From: Pseudomonadota bacterium
GTDB taxonomy: Bacteria; Planctomycetota; UBA8108; UBA1146
Direction of reading: 5' to 3'
Assembly: GCA_017859655.1 (NCBI GenBank)
Contig: JAFMMO010000008.1
Location: forward strand, 1-40,248
DNA: 40,248 nt
The position numbers and the translations under genes are program-made. Under the pieces are notes generated by a model. That model did no database searches and was not told where the DNA came from. It was given only the letters and a program-made list of their open reading frames with translations. This document shows positions 1 to 9,680 of the stretch, piece by piece (the first letter of the stretch is position 1; the number at the start of each line of letters is the position of its first letter).

Positions 1-271
1 GCTCCATCGCGCCCTCGTGGAAGAGGATCAGCTCATCCCCGGTCGCCAGAACGATCGGCCCCTCCGCGGCGAGGGACCGGGCGCGAGCCTCGGCGTAGGT
101 CACCCGGAAGTCGGCGTTGAGGAGCTGGAGCGGTGGAGGCGTCGCGCCCCGGCACGCGGGCACGAGGCCGAGTGCGGCGAAGAGGACGAACCGGAGCGTC
201 CTCCGCCGCAGGGAGCGCCGAGGCGGATGCTCCGCATCGATTTTCGCAGCGTGTTTCGCAGCGAGGAGCAT
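1..271 (-). CDS. Putative lipoprotein/secreted protein, N-terminal part only (runs off left edge)
   Basis: Reverse complement from ATG at 271 reads MLLAAKHAAKIDAEHPPRRSLRRRTLRFVLFAALGLVPACRGATPPPLQLLNADFRVTYAEARARSLAAEGPIVLATGDELILFHEGAME..., open to the edge. Basic N-terminus, hydrophobic stretch and lipobox-like LVPAC. Confidence 0.6.
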   Translation of the reverse strand, partial: MLLAAKHAAKIDAEHPPRRSLRRRTLRFVLFAALGLVPACRGATPPPLQLLNADFRVTYAEARARSLAAEGPIVLATGDELILFHEGAME

Positions 272-444
272 GAAACGGGCCTCGCGATCCTCCGGGGGAG
301 ATGCAGAAGACACCTGTCGGACCCATCCCGGGGCATTGGATTTCCCATTCCCATCGGACTAGGCTCCGCAGGTCGGCAGATGATAGCGGGACCCGTCGAT
401 CGAAGGTCCGTTTTCCACTTCCCGATCTGGCAAGGAGCAGCGAA

Positions 445-1353
445 ATGCGTTTCCTTCTGGCCCTTCTGGTGTTGGTCGGGTGGGCGGTGTTCTACCTGCG
501 CCCTTCTCCGGTGCCTTCCTCCATCGATGCGCTCGCCGAGCAGCAATTGAACAACTTCGTGTCTCGTTGGGATGGCGGCCCCTCCGCGCTGATTTGGTCC
601 TATGAAGCGAACGCGATCTGCGCGTTCAGCAGCGAGACGGCTCCGATCGCGGGGTTGGTAGCGATCGAGGCGAATCTCACCAAGGTCCTGGGTCCCGACG
701 GACCTCTCCATGCCACGAAGATCGAAGGAACCACGGGGGCCGTGGAGAGTCTCCCCGGGGGCTACTTCCGTGCCCACGGAAGCTACACGATCCGGGATGC
801 GGCCGGAGCGGTGCTGGATCAGGGTCTGTGGGGGAACGTCAGCCGTGAGGCGGACGGTGGGCCGCTCCTGGTTCAGGAGTCCGCGCACACGACCATCCCC
901 GAAGGCGCCGTTCTGCTGCCGCCGGAGGGAGACCCGGGCTCGGCCGAGGTCGAGGGGATCCCGGTCGGAGACCCCGAGCTGGAAGCGCACTTCCAGCGTT
1001 TCTTCGACGCGTGGAACCGGCAGGACGCGGCGGCGATCACGGAGGAGTTCTCCGAGGACGCATGGCGCATTGTCGCGGCGGCCCCCGAGCCGTTCATCGG
1101 CCGAGACGCGATCCGACGCAGCTTCGAGGAGAACTTCGGTGAATCCTCGCCCTTCCGGGGGTCCACGCTGAAGGGGATCCCGCTCCATGTCCGCATGCTC
1201 GACGCGGAGCATGCGATCGCCAGTGGAGTCTGGCGGATGCAGGACGCGGAAGGGGCGCTCATCGCCCGGGGAATCTGGGGAAACCTCTACCGTCGCGAGG
1301 ATGGGCGGTGGCGGATGCTCATGGAGTCCGCGGGAGCGGCCATCTTCGAGTGA
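445..1353 (+). CDS. Exported/membrane-anchored protein with two tandem NTF2-like (SnoaL/DUF4440-type) domains
   Basis: ATG at 445 (MRFLLALLVLVGWAVFYLRPSP) begins a hydrophobic N-terminus. Two similar halves: '...GSYTIRDAAGAVLDQGLWGNVSREADGGPLLVQES' and '...GVWRMQDAEGALIARGIWGNLYRREDGRWRMLMES'. Confidence 0.75.
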   Translation: MRFLLALLVLVGWAVFYLRPSPVPSSIDALAEQQLNNFVSRWDGGPSALIWSYEANAICAFSSETAPIAGLVAIEANLTKVLGPDGPLHATKIEGTTGAVESLPGGYFRAHGSYTIRDAAGAVLDQGLWGNVSREADGGPLLVQESAHTTIPEGAVLLPPEGDPGSAEVEGIPVGDPELEAHFQRFFDAWNRQDAAAITEEFSEDAWRIVAAAPEPFIGRDAIRRSFEENFGESSPFRGSTLKGIPLHVRMLDAEHAIASGVWRMQDAEGALIARGIWGNLYRREDGRWRMLMESAGAAIFE

Positions 1354-1456
1354 GCGATCACCGGGACGGACCTCGAGACTGCTTCCTTCGAGACTCCCGA
1401 ACGGGGGGCCGTCGGGGGTCTCGAGCCTCGCGCGATCTCCGGCGTTCGGATGCTCC

Positions 1457-2143
1457 TTGAGCCCATCACCGACCCGGGTCCACGGATACGATCGACTGGT
1501 CCGGCTCTATGACCCCCTCGCCGCGCTGTGGAGCGGTGGGGGGATCGGGGCGTGCCATCGCATCGTGGCCGATCGGATCCAACCGGGAGAGAGGGTCCTC
1601 TTCGCGGGAGCGGGTGGCGGCCGGGATGCGGTCGCGGCGGTCCGGCGTGGAGCGCGCGCCAGCCTGCTCGACACGAGCCCGCGCATGCTGGCGCACGCGC
1701 GGCGACGCCTCGAGCGCCGCGCTCCCGGCGCGGCGGTGGAGCTGCGGCAGGAGGATGTGCGGGATCACCGGCCCCCCACTCCCCCTGATGTCGTCGTCGC
1801 GTGCTTCTTCCTCAATGTCTTCCACGCCGACGAGGTGAAGGCGCTCCTCGGTCGCTTCCACGGGTGGCTGTCGCCGGGGGGACGCCTGCTCATCGCGGAC
1901 TTCGCCCCCCTGCGAGGCTCCGGCCTGCATCGCCACCTGCAGCGCCTCCATCACGACCTGCCGATGCACACCTTCGCCGCTCTCACCGGGAACGCACGCC
2001 ATCCGATCCACGAGCTGGGCGCCGCGGTCGCGTCGGCCGGCTTCACCCGGATCGAGCGAAGAGGCGTGCGCCTGGGCGGACGCGGACCGTGCTGGTACGA
2101 GGTGATCGAGGCGCATCGCGCGGATGCGGAGGTTCCGGCGTGA
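1457..2143 (+). CDS. Class I SAM-dependent methyltransferase
   Basis: ORF 1187..2143, likely TTG start at 1457. Contains YDRLVRLYDPLAALWSGG, Rossmann motif VLFAGAGGGRDAVAAV, and post-motif LSPGGRLLIADFAPL. Confidence 0.75.
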   Translation: MSPSPTRVHGYDRLVRLYDPLAALWSGGGIGACHRIVADRIQPGERVLFAGAGGGRDAVAAVRRGARASLLDTSPRMLAHARRRLERRAPGAAVELRQEDVRDHRPPTPPDVVVACFFLNVFHADEVKALLGRFHGWLSPGGRLLIADFAPLRGSGLHRHLQRLHHDLPMHTFAALTGNARHPIHELGAAVASAGFTRIERRGVRLGGRGPCWYEVIEAHRADAEVPA

Positions 2144-2937
2144 GCGGGACCATCCGACTCCTCACGCTCTCCGTGGAGTCCCGCCTCATCGTGGGTGCGG
2201 CCGCGGCCGGTCTCGTCGTCGCCGTCTCGCGAGTGCTCGGCGTCCCGGTCTCCCCGCCGCTGACGATGGCCGTGATGGCGGCCACCACGCTGATCTACAT
2301 CCTCGATCGCGGGATCGACCGTCGGAGCACGCCCGGGCCGCTCCCCCGGGCGATTCTCGTCGTCGGAGTCGCGGCGGGGGGATCCCTCCTCGGAGTCCTC
2401 CCTCTCCTCGCGGGGGAGACCCGCCTCGCGATCCTGCTGGGGCTGCCGCTCTGCCTCCTCTACGCGGTTCCCCTCCCCATCTCCCGACCGTGGTCGCGCC
2501 CGAAGGACCACCCCGTGGGGAAGGCCCTGATGGTCGCCACCCTCGTGACCGGGGCCACCGTCCTCCTGCCGCTCCTCGAGGCGGGGAGTCCGGTGCCGCT
2601 CCCCTCGATCATCGCCGCCCTCTCCTGGGTCTTTTCGATCCTGCTCGTGAACGCGGTCGCGTGCGACCTGAGGGATGTCGAGGCGGATCGGAGGATCGGG
2701 CAGAGAACGATCGCGACCGAGCTGGGGGGGCCGACGACGCGCGCCCTCCTCGCGCTGGCCGCGGTCGCGCTCGGAGCCGCGAGCCTCCTCGGCGCGCTGC
2801 TGGGGTTGCTGCCGCGAGGATGTCTCGTGGCCGCCCTGCTCCTGACCGGCGCGATCGTCGGGCTCGGGCCGGAGCGTCCGCGCTGGGCGTGGGGGCTCTG
2901 CCTCGACGGCGCCCTCCTGCCGCTGCTCCTCAGTTGA
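2140..2937 (+). CDS. UbiA-type polytopic membrane prenyltransferase-like protein
   Basis: GTG start at 2140 overlaps the upstream TGA (GTGA). Multiple TM segments; Asp-rich motif NAVACDLRDVEADRRIGQRTIATELG resembles the second UbiA motif. Confidence 0.7.
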   Translation: MSGTIRLLTLSVESRLIVGAAAAGLVVAVSRVLGVPVSPPLTMAVMAATTLIYILDRGIDRRSTPGPLPRAILVVGVAAGGSLLGVLPLLAGETRLAILLGLPLCLLYAVPLPISRPWSRPKDHPVGKALMVATLVTGATVLLPLLEAGSPVPLPSIIAALSWVFSILLVNAVACDLRDVEADRRIGQRTIATELGGPTTRALLALAAVALGAASLLGALLGLLPRGCLVAALLLTGAIVGLGPERPRWAWGLCLDGALLPLLLS

Positions 2938-4699
2938 GCGTCTCGCCCGAGAGGATCCTCCCCCACACCGGCCCGAGGCCGGAGGGGGACGGGCGCCACA
3001 CCCGGATCGTGCGATCGTCAGAGCCGCTCCACAGCTCGGCGCGACGCGGATGCCACGCGAGCGCTCCGATCGTGCCATCGGCGGCGTGCCCCTCGACGAC
3101 GGGGTTCCCCGCCGAGGTCGCGATCACGCGGAGAACGCCGGCGTCATCGCCGGTCGCGATCAACTGCCCCCGCGGGGCCCACGCCGCCGCGGTGATCCGC
3201 ACCCCATGCTCGACCGCGCCCTCGGGGGCGAGCTCCCTCTCCTCGGTGACCGGATAGAGCCGGAGCACCCCATCGTCTCCGGTCACCGCCAGCCGGTCGC
3301 CCCCGTCGGCGAATTCGACCCACCGCACCCAGCCCTCGGCCCCGGTCAGCGCGGTGATGACCTCGACGCGACGCGCTGGGGCGCCCCGCCGGCGGGCCCG
3401 GCCCACCGGGAAGTGGAGGAGGAGCGCGCATCCGTCGTCGCTCCCCGCCGCGAGCCGTCGACCATCGGGGGACCAGGCGAGGGCCCGAACCCAGTCACCG
3501 AACTCCGCGAGGACCCCCCCCTCGGTGAACTCCCCGCCCTCATCGACCCAGAGCCGCACCGTTCCGTCCGCCCCGGTGGAGGCGAGCCGAAGACCCTCGG
3601 GGGACCAGGCCACCCGTCGGATCGGACCGGCGTGACCGGAGCCCTTGGCCCCGCGCAGAAGCGTCGGTCGCCACCCCTCCCGGGTGACGCTCCAGACGCG
3701 GACCTCGCCATCGTCGCAGGCGGTCGCCAGCCGCGTCCCATCCGGACTCCAGGCGACCGAGCCGACCTCCGGGGGACCGTCACCGTCACTCGGATCGCCG
3801 TGGGCGAGGACCGCGTGCTCATGCCAGCGCCCGGCGCTCTCGCGCCAGATCCGAACCGTGCCGTCGACCGAAGCGGACGCGCACTCCGACCCGCGGGGAG
3901 AGGGGGCGAGGGCGAGGACGGGACGAGCATGCCCGGTCAGCTCGGCCCGGAGCGCCCCCCCCCGGGAGGGAGCCTCCCCATCGAGTGTCTCTCCGGCCCA
4001 GATCCGCACGCCGGCATCGGAGCCTCCGGAGGCGATCCACGCGCCCCCCGGTCCCCACTGCAGGGAGCGGACCCAGCCCCGGTGCCCGCTGAGCGCCTCC
4101 ACCGACCACGGCTCCACCCCCTCGGCTCGGACGACCTGGAGCGCATCAAGCGCCTCGCCACCGGGATCCGGGTCGAGGCGGAGGTGGGGCGCATCCTCGA
4201 TCACGAGGGAGCGCAGGCTCGCGGGGAGGCGCGGCAGCGACGCGGCGGGGGTCTCGCGAATCGTCAGCTCGCGGACCTCCTCCCCCCAGGCGCCCGGTCC
4301 GACCAACGCCGCGAGCTCCGCGAGGACCTCGAGCGGAATCCACGGACCGTCGGTGAGCTGAACCCGGGGGAGCGGGTCCTCGCGGATGTCCCGCGGATCG
4401 AGTGGGGCGAGGAGGAGGTGTCGAGCATCCGGATCGGTGGCGGCGAGGGTGCGACAGAGCTCGACCCCCTGGCGCTGTGCCCATCGCTCGTGCGACCAGG
4501 CGAGTCGCATCGCGGTGGCGAGGGCGCGCCGAAGGTCCGGCCTCGGGTCGAGGCGGGCCGCGAGCGCCGGCGCGAGCCCGAGGTCCTCCCGGCGCAGGCG
4601 CTCCTCGGTCTCGCGGTCGGGAGGCGGGATCGGCACGGGGCTCCTCGGGAAGGGGTCGAGCGAAGACCACCCGAACCGGCGGGTGGGTCGCCGGATCAT
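2930..4699 (-). CDS. WD40 repeat protein (about 8 blades) with N-terminal helical/LRR-like region
   Basis: Repeated GH-x(20-30)-W motifs, e.g. LSGHRGWVRSLQWGPGGAWIASGGSDAGVRIW, GSGHAGPIRRVAWSPEGLRLASTGADGTVRLW, SGSDDRTIRVW. Confidence 0.88.
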   Translation of the reverse strand: MIRRPTRRFGWSSLDPFPRSPVPIPPPDRETEERLRREDLGLAPALAARLDPRPDLRRALATAMRLAWSHERWAQRQGVELCRTLAATDPDARHLLLAPLDPRDIREDPLPRVQLTDGPWIPLEVLAELAALVGPGAWGEEVRELTIRETPAASLPRLPASLRSLVIEDAPHLRLDPDPGGEALDALQVVRAEGVEPWSVEALSGHRGWVRSLQWGPGGAWIASGGSDAGVRIWAGETLDGEAPSRGGALRAELTGHARPVLALAPSPRGSECASASVDGTVRIWRESAGRWHEHAVLAHGDPSDGDGPPEVGSVAWSPDGTRLATACDDGEVRVWSVTREGWRPTLLRGAKGSGHAGPIRRVAWSPEGLRLASTGADGTVRLWVDEGGEFTEGGVLAEFGDWVRALAWSPDGRRLAAGSDDGCALLLHFPVGRARRRGAPARRVEVITALTGAEGWVRWVEFADGGDRLAVTGDDGVLRLYPVTEERELAPEGAVEHGVRITAAAWAPRGQLIATGDDAGVLRVIATSAGNPVVEGHAADGTIGALAWHPRRAELWSGSDDRTIRVWRPSPSGLGPVWGRILSGETLN

Positions 4700-4794
4700 A
4701 ACCGCCCATACCCTCGCCCCGCTCCCCCGGGCTCGCTACGATCATCCGCGGTGCCCGGGCCTCCCCCGGCACCGATCCCCGGACGGAGGTCGAA

Positions 4795-5901
4795 GTGAGA
4801 CACGGAAGCGGTGGCGGCACCTCCGACGGCGAGGGCATCGGGCGGAGGGTGGATGCCGTCCGCCTCGCCGAGCTGGTCCGTCATGTGGCGGCCCGCGCGG
4901 ACGCGCCGCCCCTCTGCATCTGGGGGCCGGCGGGCGTCGGCAAGACGGAGATCGTCCGCGACCTCGCGCGGCAGGAGCGGTGGGGATTCATCGAGATCGC
5001 CCCCGCCCAGTTCGAGGAGATGGGGGACTTCCACGGCCTGCCGGCGGTGGAAGCGACCGATGACGGGACCGAGGTCACCGTCTATCGGCCGCCCGCCTGG
5101 GCCCCCCGCGCGGCAGGGCCGGGCATCCTCCTGCTGGACGACTTCAACCGGGCGGATGATCGGATCCTGCGGGGACTGATGCAGCTCCTCCAGCTCGGCC
5201 GGTTCCCCTCCTGGGAGCTGCCCCCGGGGTGGCGGATCGTGCTCACCGCCAACCCCGAGGGAGGAGACTACTCCGTCACCCCCCTCGATCCGGCGATGAC
5301 GACGCGGATGCTCCATGTGACCCTCGGGTTCGACCCGGCGCGCTGGGCCCAGTGGGCCTCGGCGCCCGGCACGGGCGAGGCACTCCCCTCCTCGGCGATC
5401 GACTTCGTGCTCCTCTACCCCGAGCTGATCACCCGCGGCGAGCGCACCACGCCGCGCTCCCTCGTCCACTTCTTCCGCTCCATCCGCGAGCTGGACTGGT
5501 CCGGCGACCTCGACCTGATCGAGACCCTCGCGGCGAGCGCGCTCGACCCATCCACGGTGACCGCCTTCATCGCCTTCCTCCGCGGAGAGATGGACCGCAT
5601 TCCTCCCCCCGAGGAGGTCCTCACCGCTCCGAGCCCGGAGGCGATCCCCGCCCTCGTGGCCCGCGTGGTGGAGAGCGACCGGATCGACCGCCTGAATGTC
5701 CTCGCCACCCGGGTCGTGGTGCGGTCGGGGGATCCCGAGCTCGGGGTCGATGAGAAGGTCCAGTCGAACCTGCGCGCCTTCCTGATCTCGCTCCCGAAGG
5801 ACCTCGCGGTGAGCATCCACCAGCAGCTCCTCGCTCTCGAGCGCCCCGAGGTCACCGACGGGCTCCTCGACAGCGCGGTCGCCCTCCATCTCGCCGGCTG
5901 A
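4795..5901 (+). CDS. MoxR-like AAA+ ATPase
   Basis: Walker A GPAGVGKT, Walker B ILLLDDFNRAD, sensor 1 VLTANPE, MoxR-like MQLLQLGRFPSWELP. GTG start at 4795. Confidence 0.88.
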   Translation: MRHGSGGGTSDGEGIGRRVDAVRLAELVRHVAARADAPPLCIWGPAGVGKTEIVRDLARQERWGFIEIAPAQFEEMGDFHGLPAVEATDDGTEVTVYRPPAWAPRAAGPGILLLDDFNRADDRILRGLMQLLQLGRFPSWELPPGWRIVLTANPEGGDYSVTPLDPAMTTRMLHVTLGFDPARWAQWASAPGTGEALPSSAIDFVLLYPELITRGERTTPRSLVHFFRSIRELDWSGDLDLIETLAASALDPSTVTAFIAFLRGEMDRIPPPEEVLTAPSPEAIPALVARVVESDRIDRLNVLATRVVVRSGDPELGVDEKVQSNLRAFLISLPKDLAVSIHQQLLALERPEVTDGLLDSAVALHLAG

Positions 5902-5904
5902 GCG

Positions 5905-7164
5905 ATGTCCCACGACCCGAACGAGGATGCGACCATCGATGCGCGGGCCCGCGACGCGGTCGACACCGCGGTGCGCGTCCTCCTCGTCGAGGAGCCGTTC
6001 TTCGCCCATGTCCTGTCGGGCATTCCCCGGCGGATCACCCGCAGCGTGCGGACCGCCGCGGTCGGCTTCCACGACCCCGGTGAGGGGGTCTGCAAGCTGA
6101 TGGTGAATCCCCGCTTCATCCTCGGGCTCCCCGAGCCGCAGCGGGTGGCGGTGCTGAAGCACGAGGTGCTCCACCTCCTCCTCCGGCATCCCTTCCGGGA
6201 TGCGGGGCGGGACCCGAGGATCCTCGGCATCGCGGCGGACCTCGTGGTCAACGCCCTCGTCCCGCCCTGGCCCCTCCCCGCGAACGCGGTGACGATCGAG
6301 CACTTCGCTCCCCTCGGTCTGCGGCCGGGGGAGTCGCTCGATCACTACTACCGGGCGCTCGAGCGCGCGGCGACGGAGCGCCCCGCCTTCGCGGAGTGGC
6401 TCGAGGGTGGGGAGGATCCGGAGCAGGAGCGGGGGATCGGACCGGGCAGCCATCGCCCCTGGCCCGGAGAGGGGCCCGAAGGAGAGCCGGACTCCCGTCG
6501 GACCGCGGCGGCGAAGCTCGTCGATGATGCGATCGAGAAGGCGTGGGAGCAGGTCTCCGAGGAGACGCGCTCGGCGCTGCCCGGGGAGGTCACCCGGGGG
6601 ATCGAGGAGCTGCTGACGCACCGGCGCGCGCCGCGCGACTGGACGCGGACCCTCCGTCGGTTCGCCCAGTCGGTGCGCCGTGCCCCGCTGCGGAACACCA
6701 TCCGTCGACCGAGCCGGCGCTTCGGGACCTATCCCGGCCTCCGCCTCCGGCGCACCAGCCGCCTCGCCGTGGTCGTGGACACCTCCCGCTCCATCGAGAT
6801 CCCGGTGCTGGAGCGCTTCTTCTCGGAGGTCGATGCGATCTGGCGGGCGGGGGCCGAGGTCGTGATCATCGAGTGCGACGCGGCGGTCCAGAGTGCGCGA
6901 CCCTACGACGGGCGACCCCCGACCCACGCCCGGGGGCGCGGCGGGACCGGCTACGACCCGGCGCTGCGCTGGATCCGCCAGGAGGAGCTGCGCCGCGCCT
7001 TCGACGGCATCATCTACCTCACGGATGGCTTCGCGCCCTCCCCGACCGTCCGGCCGCGCTGTCGGCACATCCTGTGGGTCCTGGCCCCCGGCGGCACGGA
7101 GAAGCACCTCCGCGGCGAGCATGTCATCCGCCTCCGACGCCTGCCTCACGCCGCCGGATCGTGA
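5905..7164 (+). CDS. DUF2201-type putative metallopeptidase with C-terminal VWA-like domain
   Basis: Zinc-peptidase-like HEVLHLLLRHP; VWA MIDAS-like VVVDTSRSI (DxSxS). 3 bp separates it from the upstream MoxR ATPase stop. Confidence 0.85.
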   Translation: MSHDPNEDATIDARARDAVDTAVRVLLVEEPFFAHVLSGIPRRITRSVRTAAVGFHDPGEGVCKLMVNPRFILGLPEPQRVAVLKHEVLHLLLRHPFRDAGRDPRILGIAADLVVNALVPPWPLPANAVTIEHFAPLGLRPGESLDHYYRALERAATERPAFAEWLEGGEDPEQERGIGPGSHRPWPGEGPEGEPDSRRTAAAKLVDDAIEKAWEQVSEETRSALPGEVTRGIEELLTHRRAPRDWTRTLRRFAQSVRRAPLRNTIRRPSRRFGTYPGLRLRRTSRLAVVVDTSRSIEIPVLERFFSEVDAIWRAGAEVVIIECDAAVQSARPYDGRPPTHARGRGGTGYDPALRWIRQEELRRAFDGIIYLTDGFAPSPTVRPRCRHILWVLAPGGTEKHLRGEHVIRLRRLPHAAGS

Positions 7165-7187
7165 TCGACGGACAGGAGAGTCGCGTG

Positions 7188-7215
7188 GGGCAGGTCGACC
7201 TTGGTCCACCTGCCC
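7188..7215 (+). terminator. Candidate hairpin terminator downstream of the VWA gene
   Basis: GGGCAGGT-c-GACC-tt-GGTC-c-ACCTGCCC inverted repeat; no T-tract. Confidence 0.4.
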
Positions 7216-7471
7216 TGACAGGTCGTTCAACACCTCCCTTTCGGGTGCTAGCTTCCGTAACAGGAGCAATGAGCAGCTGAGGTGAAGCACCTATTCGCGC
7301 CTCGCTGATCTCACCGTCGGTCACCGGAAAGACCGACTCCTCGAAAACTCACAAGGGCACCCGCCCTCCGGGCCGCCGGGGATCCCTCCGGCCGCATCCC
7401 CGATGCGGCGCGGCGGAGTCCCCGCAGGCGTTGCCGGCGGCGTGGCGTGCCGAGTTCGCATGGGAGGACAC

Positions 7472-9616
7472 ATGCGCTCATCCACGATCTTCCGTGGATC
7501 CTCCGTCGCCGGCCTCCTGCTGGTCGTCGGCGTCTCGCTCAGCGGCTGCGGCTCGTCCGGAGGAGGATCGAGCCCCCCCGCCGCCCCTGCCGACCTCAGC
7601 TACCCCTCACCGACGACCGCCCACCTGGGCGTCCCCCTCGAGCCCCTTCAGCCGACCGTGGCGGGAGCGGTCACCGAGTGGTCGGTGGACCCCGGCCTGC
7701 CGGATGGTCTGCTCCTCGACCCGGAGTCCGGGTGGATCGAGGGGACCCCGACGGCGCTGCGGCCCCTGGCGCCCTACACGATCGCGGCCCGCAACGCCGC
7801 CGGGGATGGTGTGGAGTTCGTCCTCGAGCTCGAGGTCGTGCCGGTCCCGATCCCTGCGGTCTCCTGGGAGACGGGGAGCTCGATCCTCGGCGAGGCGGTC
7901 GGGGGCGGAGCCCTGATCGTCCTCCTCTCGGAGCCGACGATCCACGAGGTCATCGTCCCCTTCACCACATCGGGGAGCGCCACTCCCGGCGCGGACCTCC
8001 TCATCGATCCGGGCCCCTTGGTCGTCCCCGCCGGAGAGACGATGGCCTCCCTCCTCCTCGGCGCCATCGATGATGACATCGCGGAGGGAGTCGAGGAGCT
8101 GGAGGTCATCCTCGGAGATCCGATCGGGGGGGTGCTCGGCGCGACCGTGGTCCACGTGGTGACGATCGAGGACGACGAGGGAGTCCCGGTCGTCGAGTTC
8201 ACACAGGACTCCCTCGCCGTGCCCGAGAGCGCGGGCTCCATCGAGATCCCCGTCGGGATCGACCCGGTCTCCGCGTTCGACACGACCGTGACGATCGAGG
8301 TCGACCCCGCCGTCTCCTCCGCGAGCGAAGGACTCGACTTCGGCCTCGCCGCGGCGGAGGTCACGATCCCCGCGGGCGCCTCGACGGCAACGCTCACCCT
8401 GCTCCTCCACGACGATGCCGACTACGAGCTCGAGGAGTTGGCGGGGCTCGAGCTGGTCGGGGCGAGCGGCGCCGAGGTCGGACCGGGCTCCACGCTCCTC
8501 ATCACGATCGAGGATGACGACCCGCTGCCGACCGCCTCCCTCTCTCCGCCCACCGCGAGCCTGACCGAGATCTCGGATCCGCTCGCCCTCACGGTCAGCC
8601 TCAGCGCGGCCTCGAACTTCGAGGTGACGCTCCTCGTGGAGACAAGCGGCACCGCGACGGCGGACGACTTCAGCGTCTCCCCGACCCTCCTCGTCCTCCC
8701 CCCCGGGTCCCTCACCGGGCTGATCGAGGTCACGCCGCTCATGGATGTGATCGAGGAGCCGGACGAGACGATCGTGATCACCCTCGTGGCCGCGGGCGGC
8801 GTCGAGGTCGGCCCCGCCGCCACCTCGGAGATCACCCTGCATCACACGCCCCCCCCTCCGGGCGGGCTCACCTACTCCGATGCGGACGCGTTCCTCGCCC
8901 TTCAGCAGCCGATGGTCCCCCTCGTCCCCACCCTCGCGGTGGGAGCCGCCGACGCCTGGACGGTCGATCCGCCCCTTCCGGCCGGGCTCCTCCTCGATCC
9001 GATGACCGGCTGGATCACGGGGACACCCACCGTCGAGGCGGACCCCACCGATCACACGATCACCGCCACGAACGCCCTGGGCTCGACCACCGCGGTGGTG
9101 CGGATCCGGGTGGGGATGGCCTTCCTCCTCTCCGGAGGGGAGGTCACCTCATCCCTCGGGGCGACGAGCTTCGTCATCGACATCACGCTCACCGAGAGCC
9201 CGAGCGGCCCGGGAGCCGGGTCCTTCCACGACATTCAGGGCTGGTCTCTGGGGATCGAGATCGACCCTTCGGTCGCGACCGTCCTCGGGGCGGTCCAGAG
9301 TCCGGATGTCCTGGGGATCAACGGCGGGAGCCCGGTGGACTACCACCAGACGAGCCTGCTCCCCACGGGGGTCACCTCCGCTTCGGTGGTCAACTTCGTC
9401 GGAGCCCACACCCTCGTCTGCGATGTCGAGACCGGGCTTCTCGAGATCACCTGCCAGGTCACCGCCGGCTTCGCCGCGGCGAACCCCTCGGGCGCGACCG
9501 TCGAGTTCCCGATCGTCGACACTCTGGGGAGTCCCCCGCTCGATGCCCTCCTGGTGATCGACACGGCCGCGGTCTGGCCCGAGCTGGAGCCGTGCACCGT
9601 GAACTTCCTTCCCTAG
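7472..9616 (+). CDS. Surface lipoprotein with putative Ig (He_PIG-like) and Calx-beta domains and a cohesin-like C-terminal module
   Basis: SD GGGAGGA before ATG 7472; lipobox LSGCGSS; Calx-beta endings VTIEDDEGVPVVEF, LLITIEDDDPLPTASLSP; He_PIG-like LPDGLLLDPESGWIEGTPT and LPAGLLLDPMTGWITGTPT. Confidence 0.82.
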   Translation: MRSSTIFRGSSVAGLLLVVGVSLSGCGSSGGGSSPPAAPADLSYPSPTTAHLGVPLEPLQPTVAGAVTEWSVDPGLPDGLLLDPESGWIEGTPTALRPLAPYTIAARNAAGDGVEFVLELEVVPVPIPAVSWETGSSILGEAVGGGALIVLLSEPTIHEVIVPFTTSGSATPGADLLIDPGPLVVPAGETMASLLLGAIDDDIAEGVEELEVILGDPIGGVLGATVVHVVTIEDDEGVPVVEFTQDSLAVPESAGSIEIPVGIDPVSAFDTTVTIEVDPAVSSASEGLDFGLAAAEVTIPAGASTATLTLLLHDDADYELEELAGLELVGASGAEVGPGSTLLITIEDDDPLPTASLSPPTASLTEISDPLALTVSLSAASNFEVTLLVETSGTATADDFSVSPTLLVLPPGSLTGLIEVTPLMDVIEEPDETIVITLVAAGGVEVGPAATSEITLHHTPPPPGGLTYSDADAFLALQQPMVPLVPTLAVGAADAWTVDPPLPAGLLLDPMTGWITGTPTVEADPTDHTITATNALGSTTAVVRIRVGMAFLLSGGEVTSSLGATSFVIDITLTESPSGPGAGSFHDIQGWSLGIEIDPSVATVLGAVQSPDVLGINGGSPVDYHQTSLLPTGVTSASVVNFVGAHTLVCDVETGLLEITCQVTAGFAAANPSGATVEFPIVDTLGSPPLDALLVIDTAAVWPELEPCTVNFLP

Positions 9617-9647
9617 CCTACGCCCCTGAACTCAGGGCAGATCAGAG

Positions 9648-9680
9648 GAGGCCCCCCCGGCTCGACCGGAGGGGCCTCTT
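9648..9680 (+). terminator. Rho-independent-like terminator
   Basis: GAGGCCCC...GGGGCCTC 8-bp stem followed by a T-rich TTCCCCTT stretch. Confidence 0.6.

Noticed and set aside
3050-4798. 582-aa + strand ORF opposite the WD40 gene
   Set aside because: Mirror frame of WD40 repeats; proline/arginine-rich with no recognisable motif.
4696-7290. 864-aa antisense ORF opposite the MoxR and VWA genes
   Set aside because: Spurious high-GC mirror frame; the + strand carries clear AAA+ and VWA motifs.
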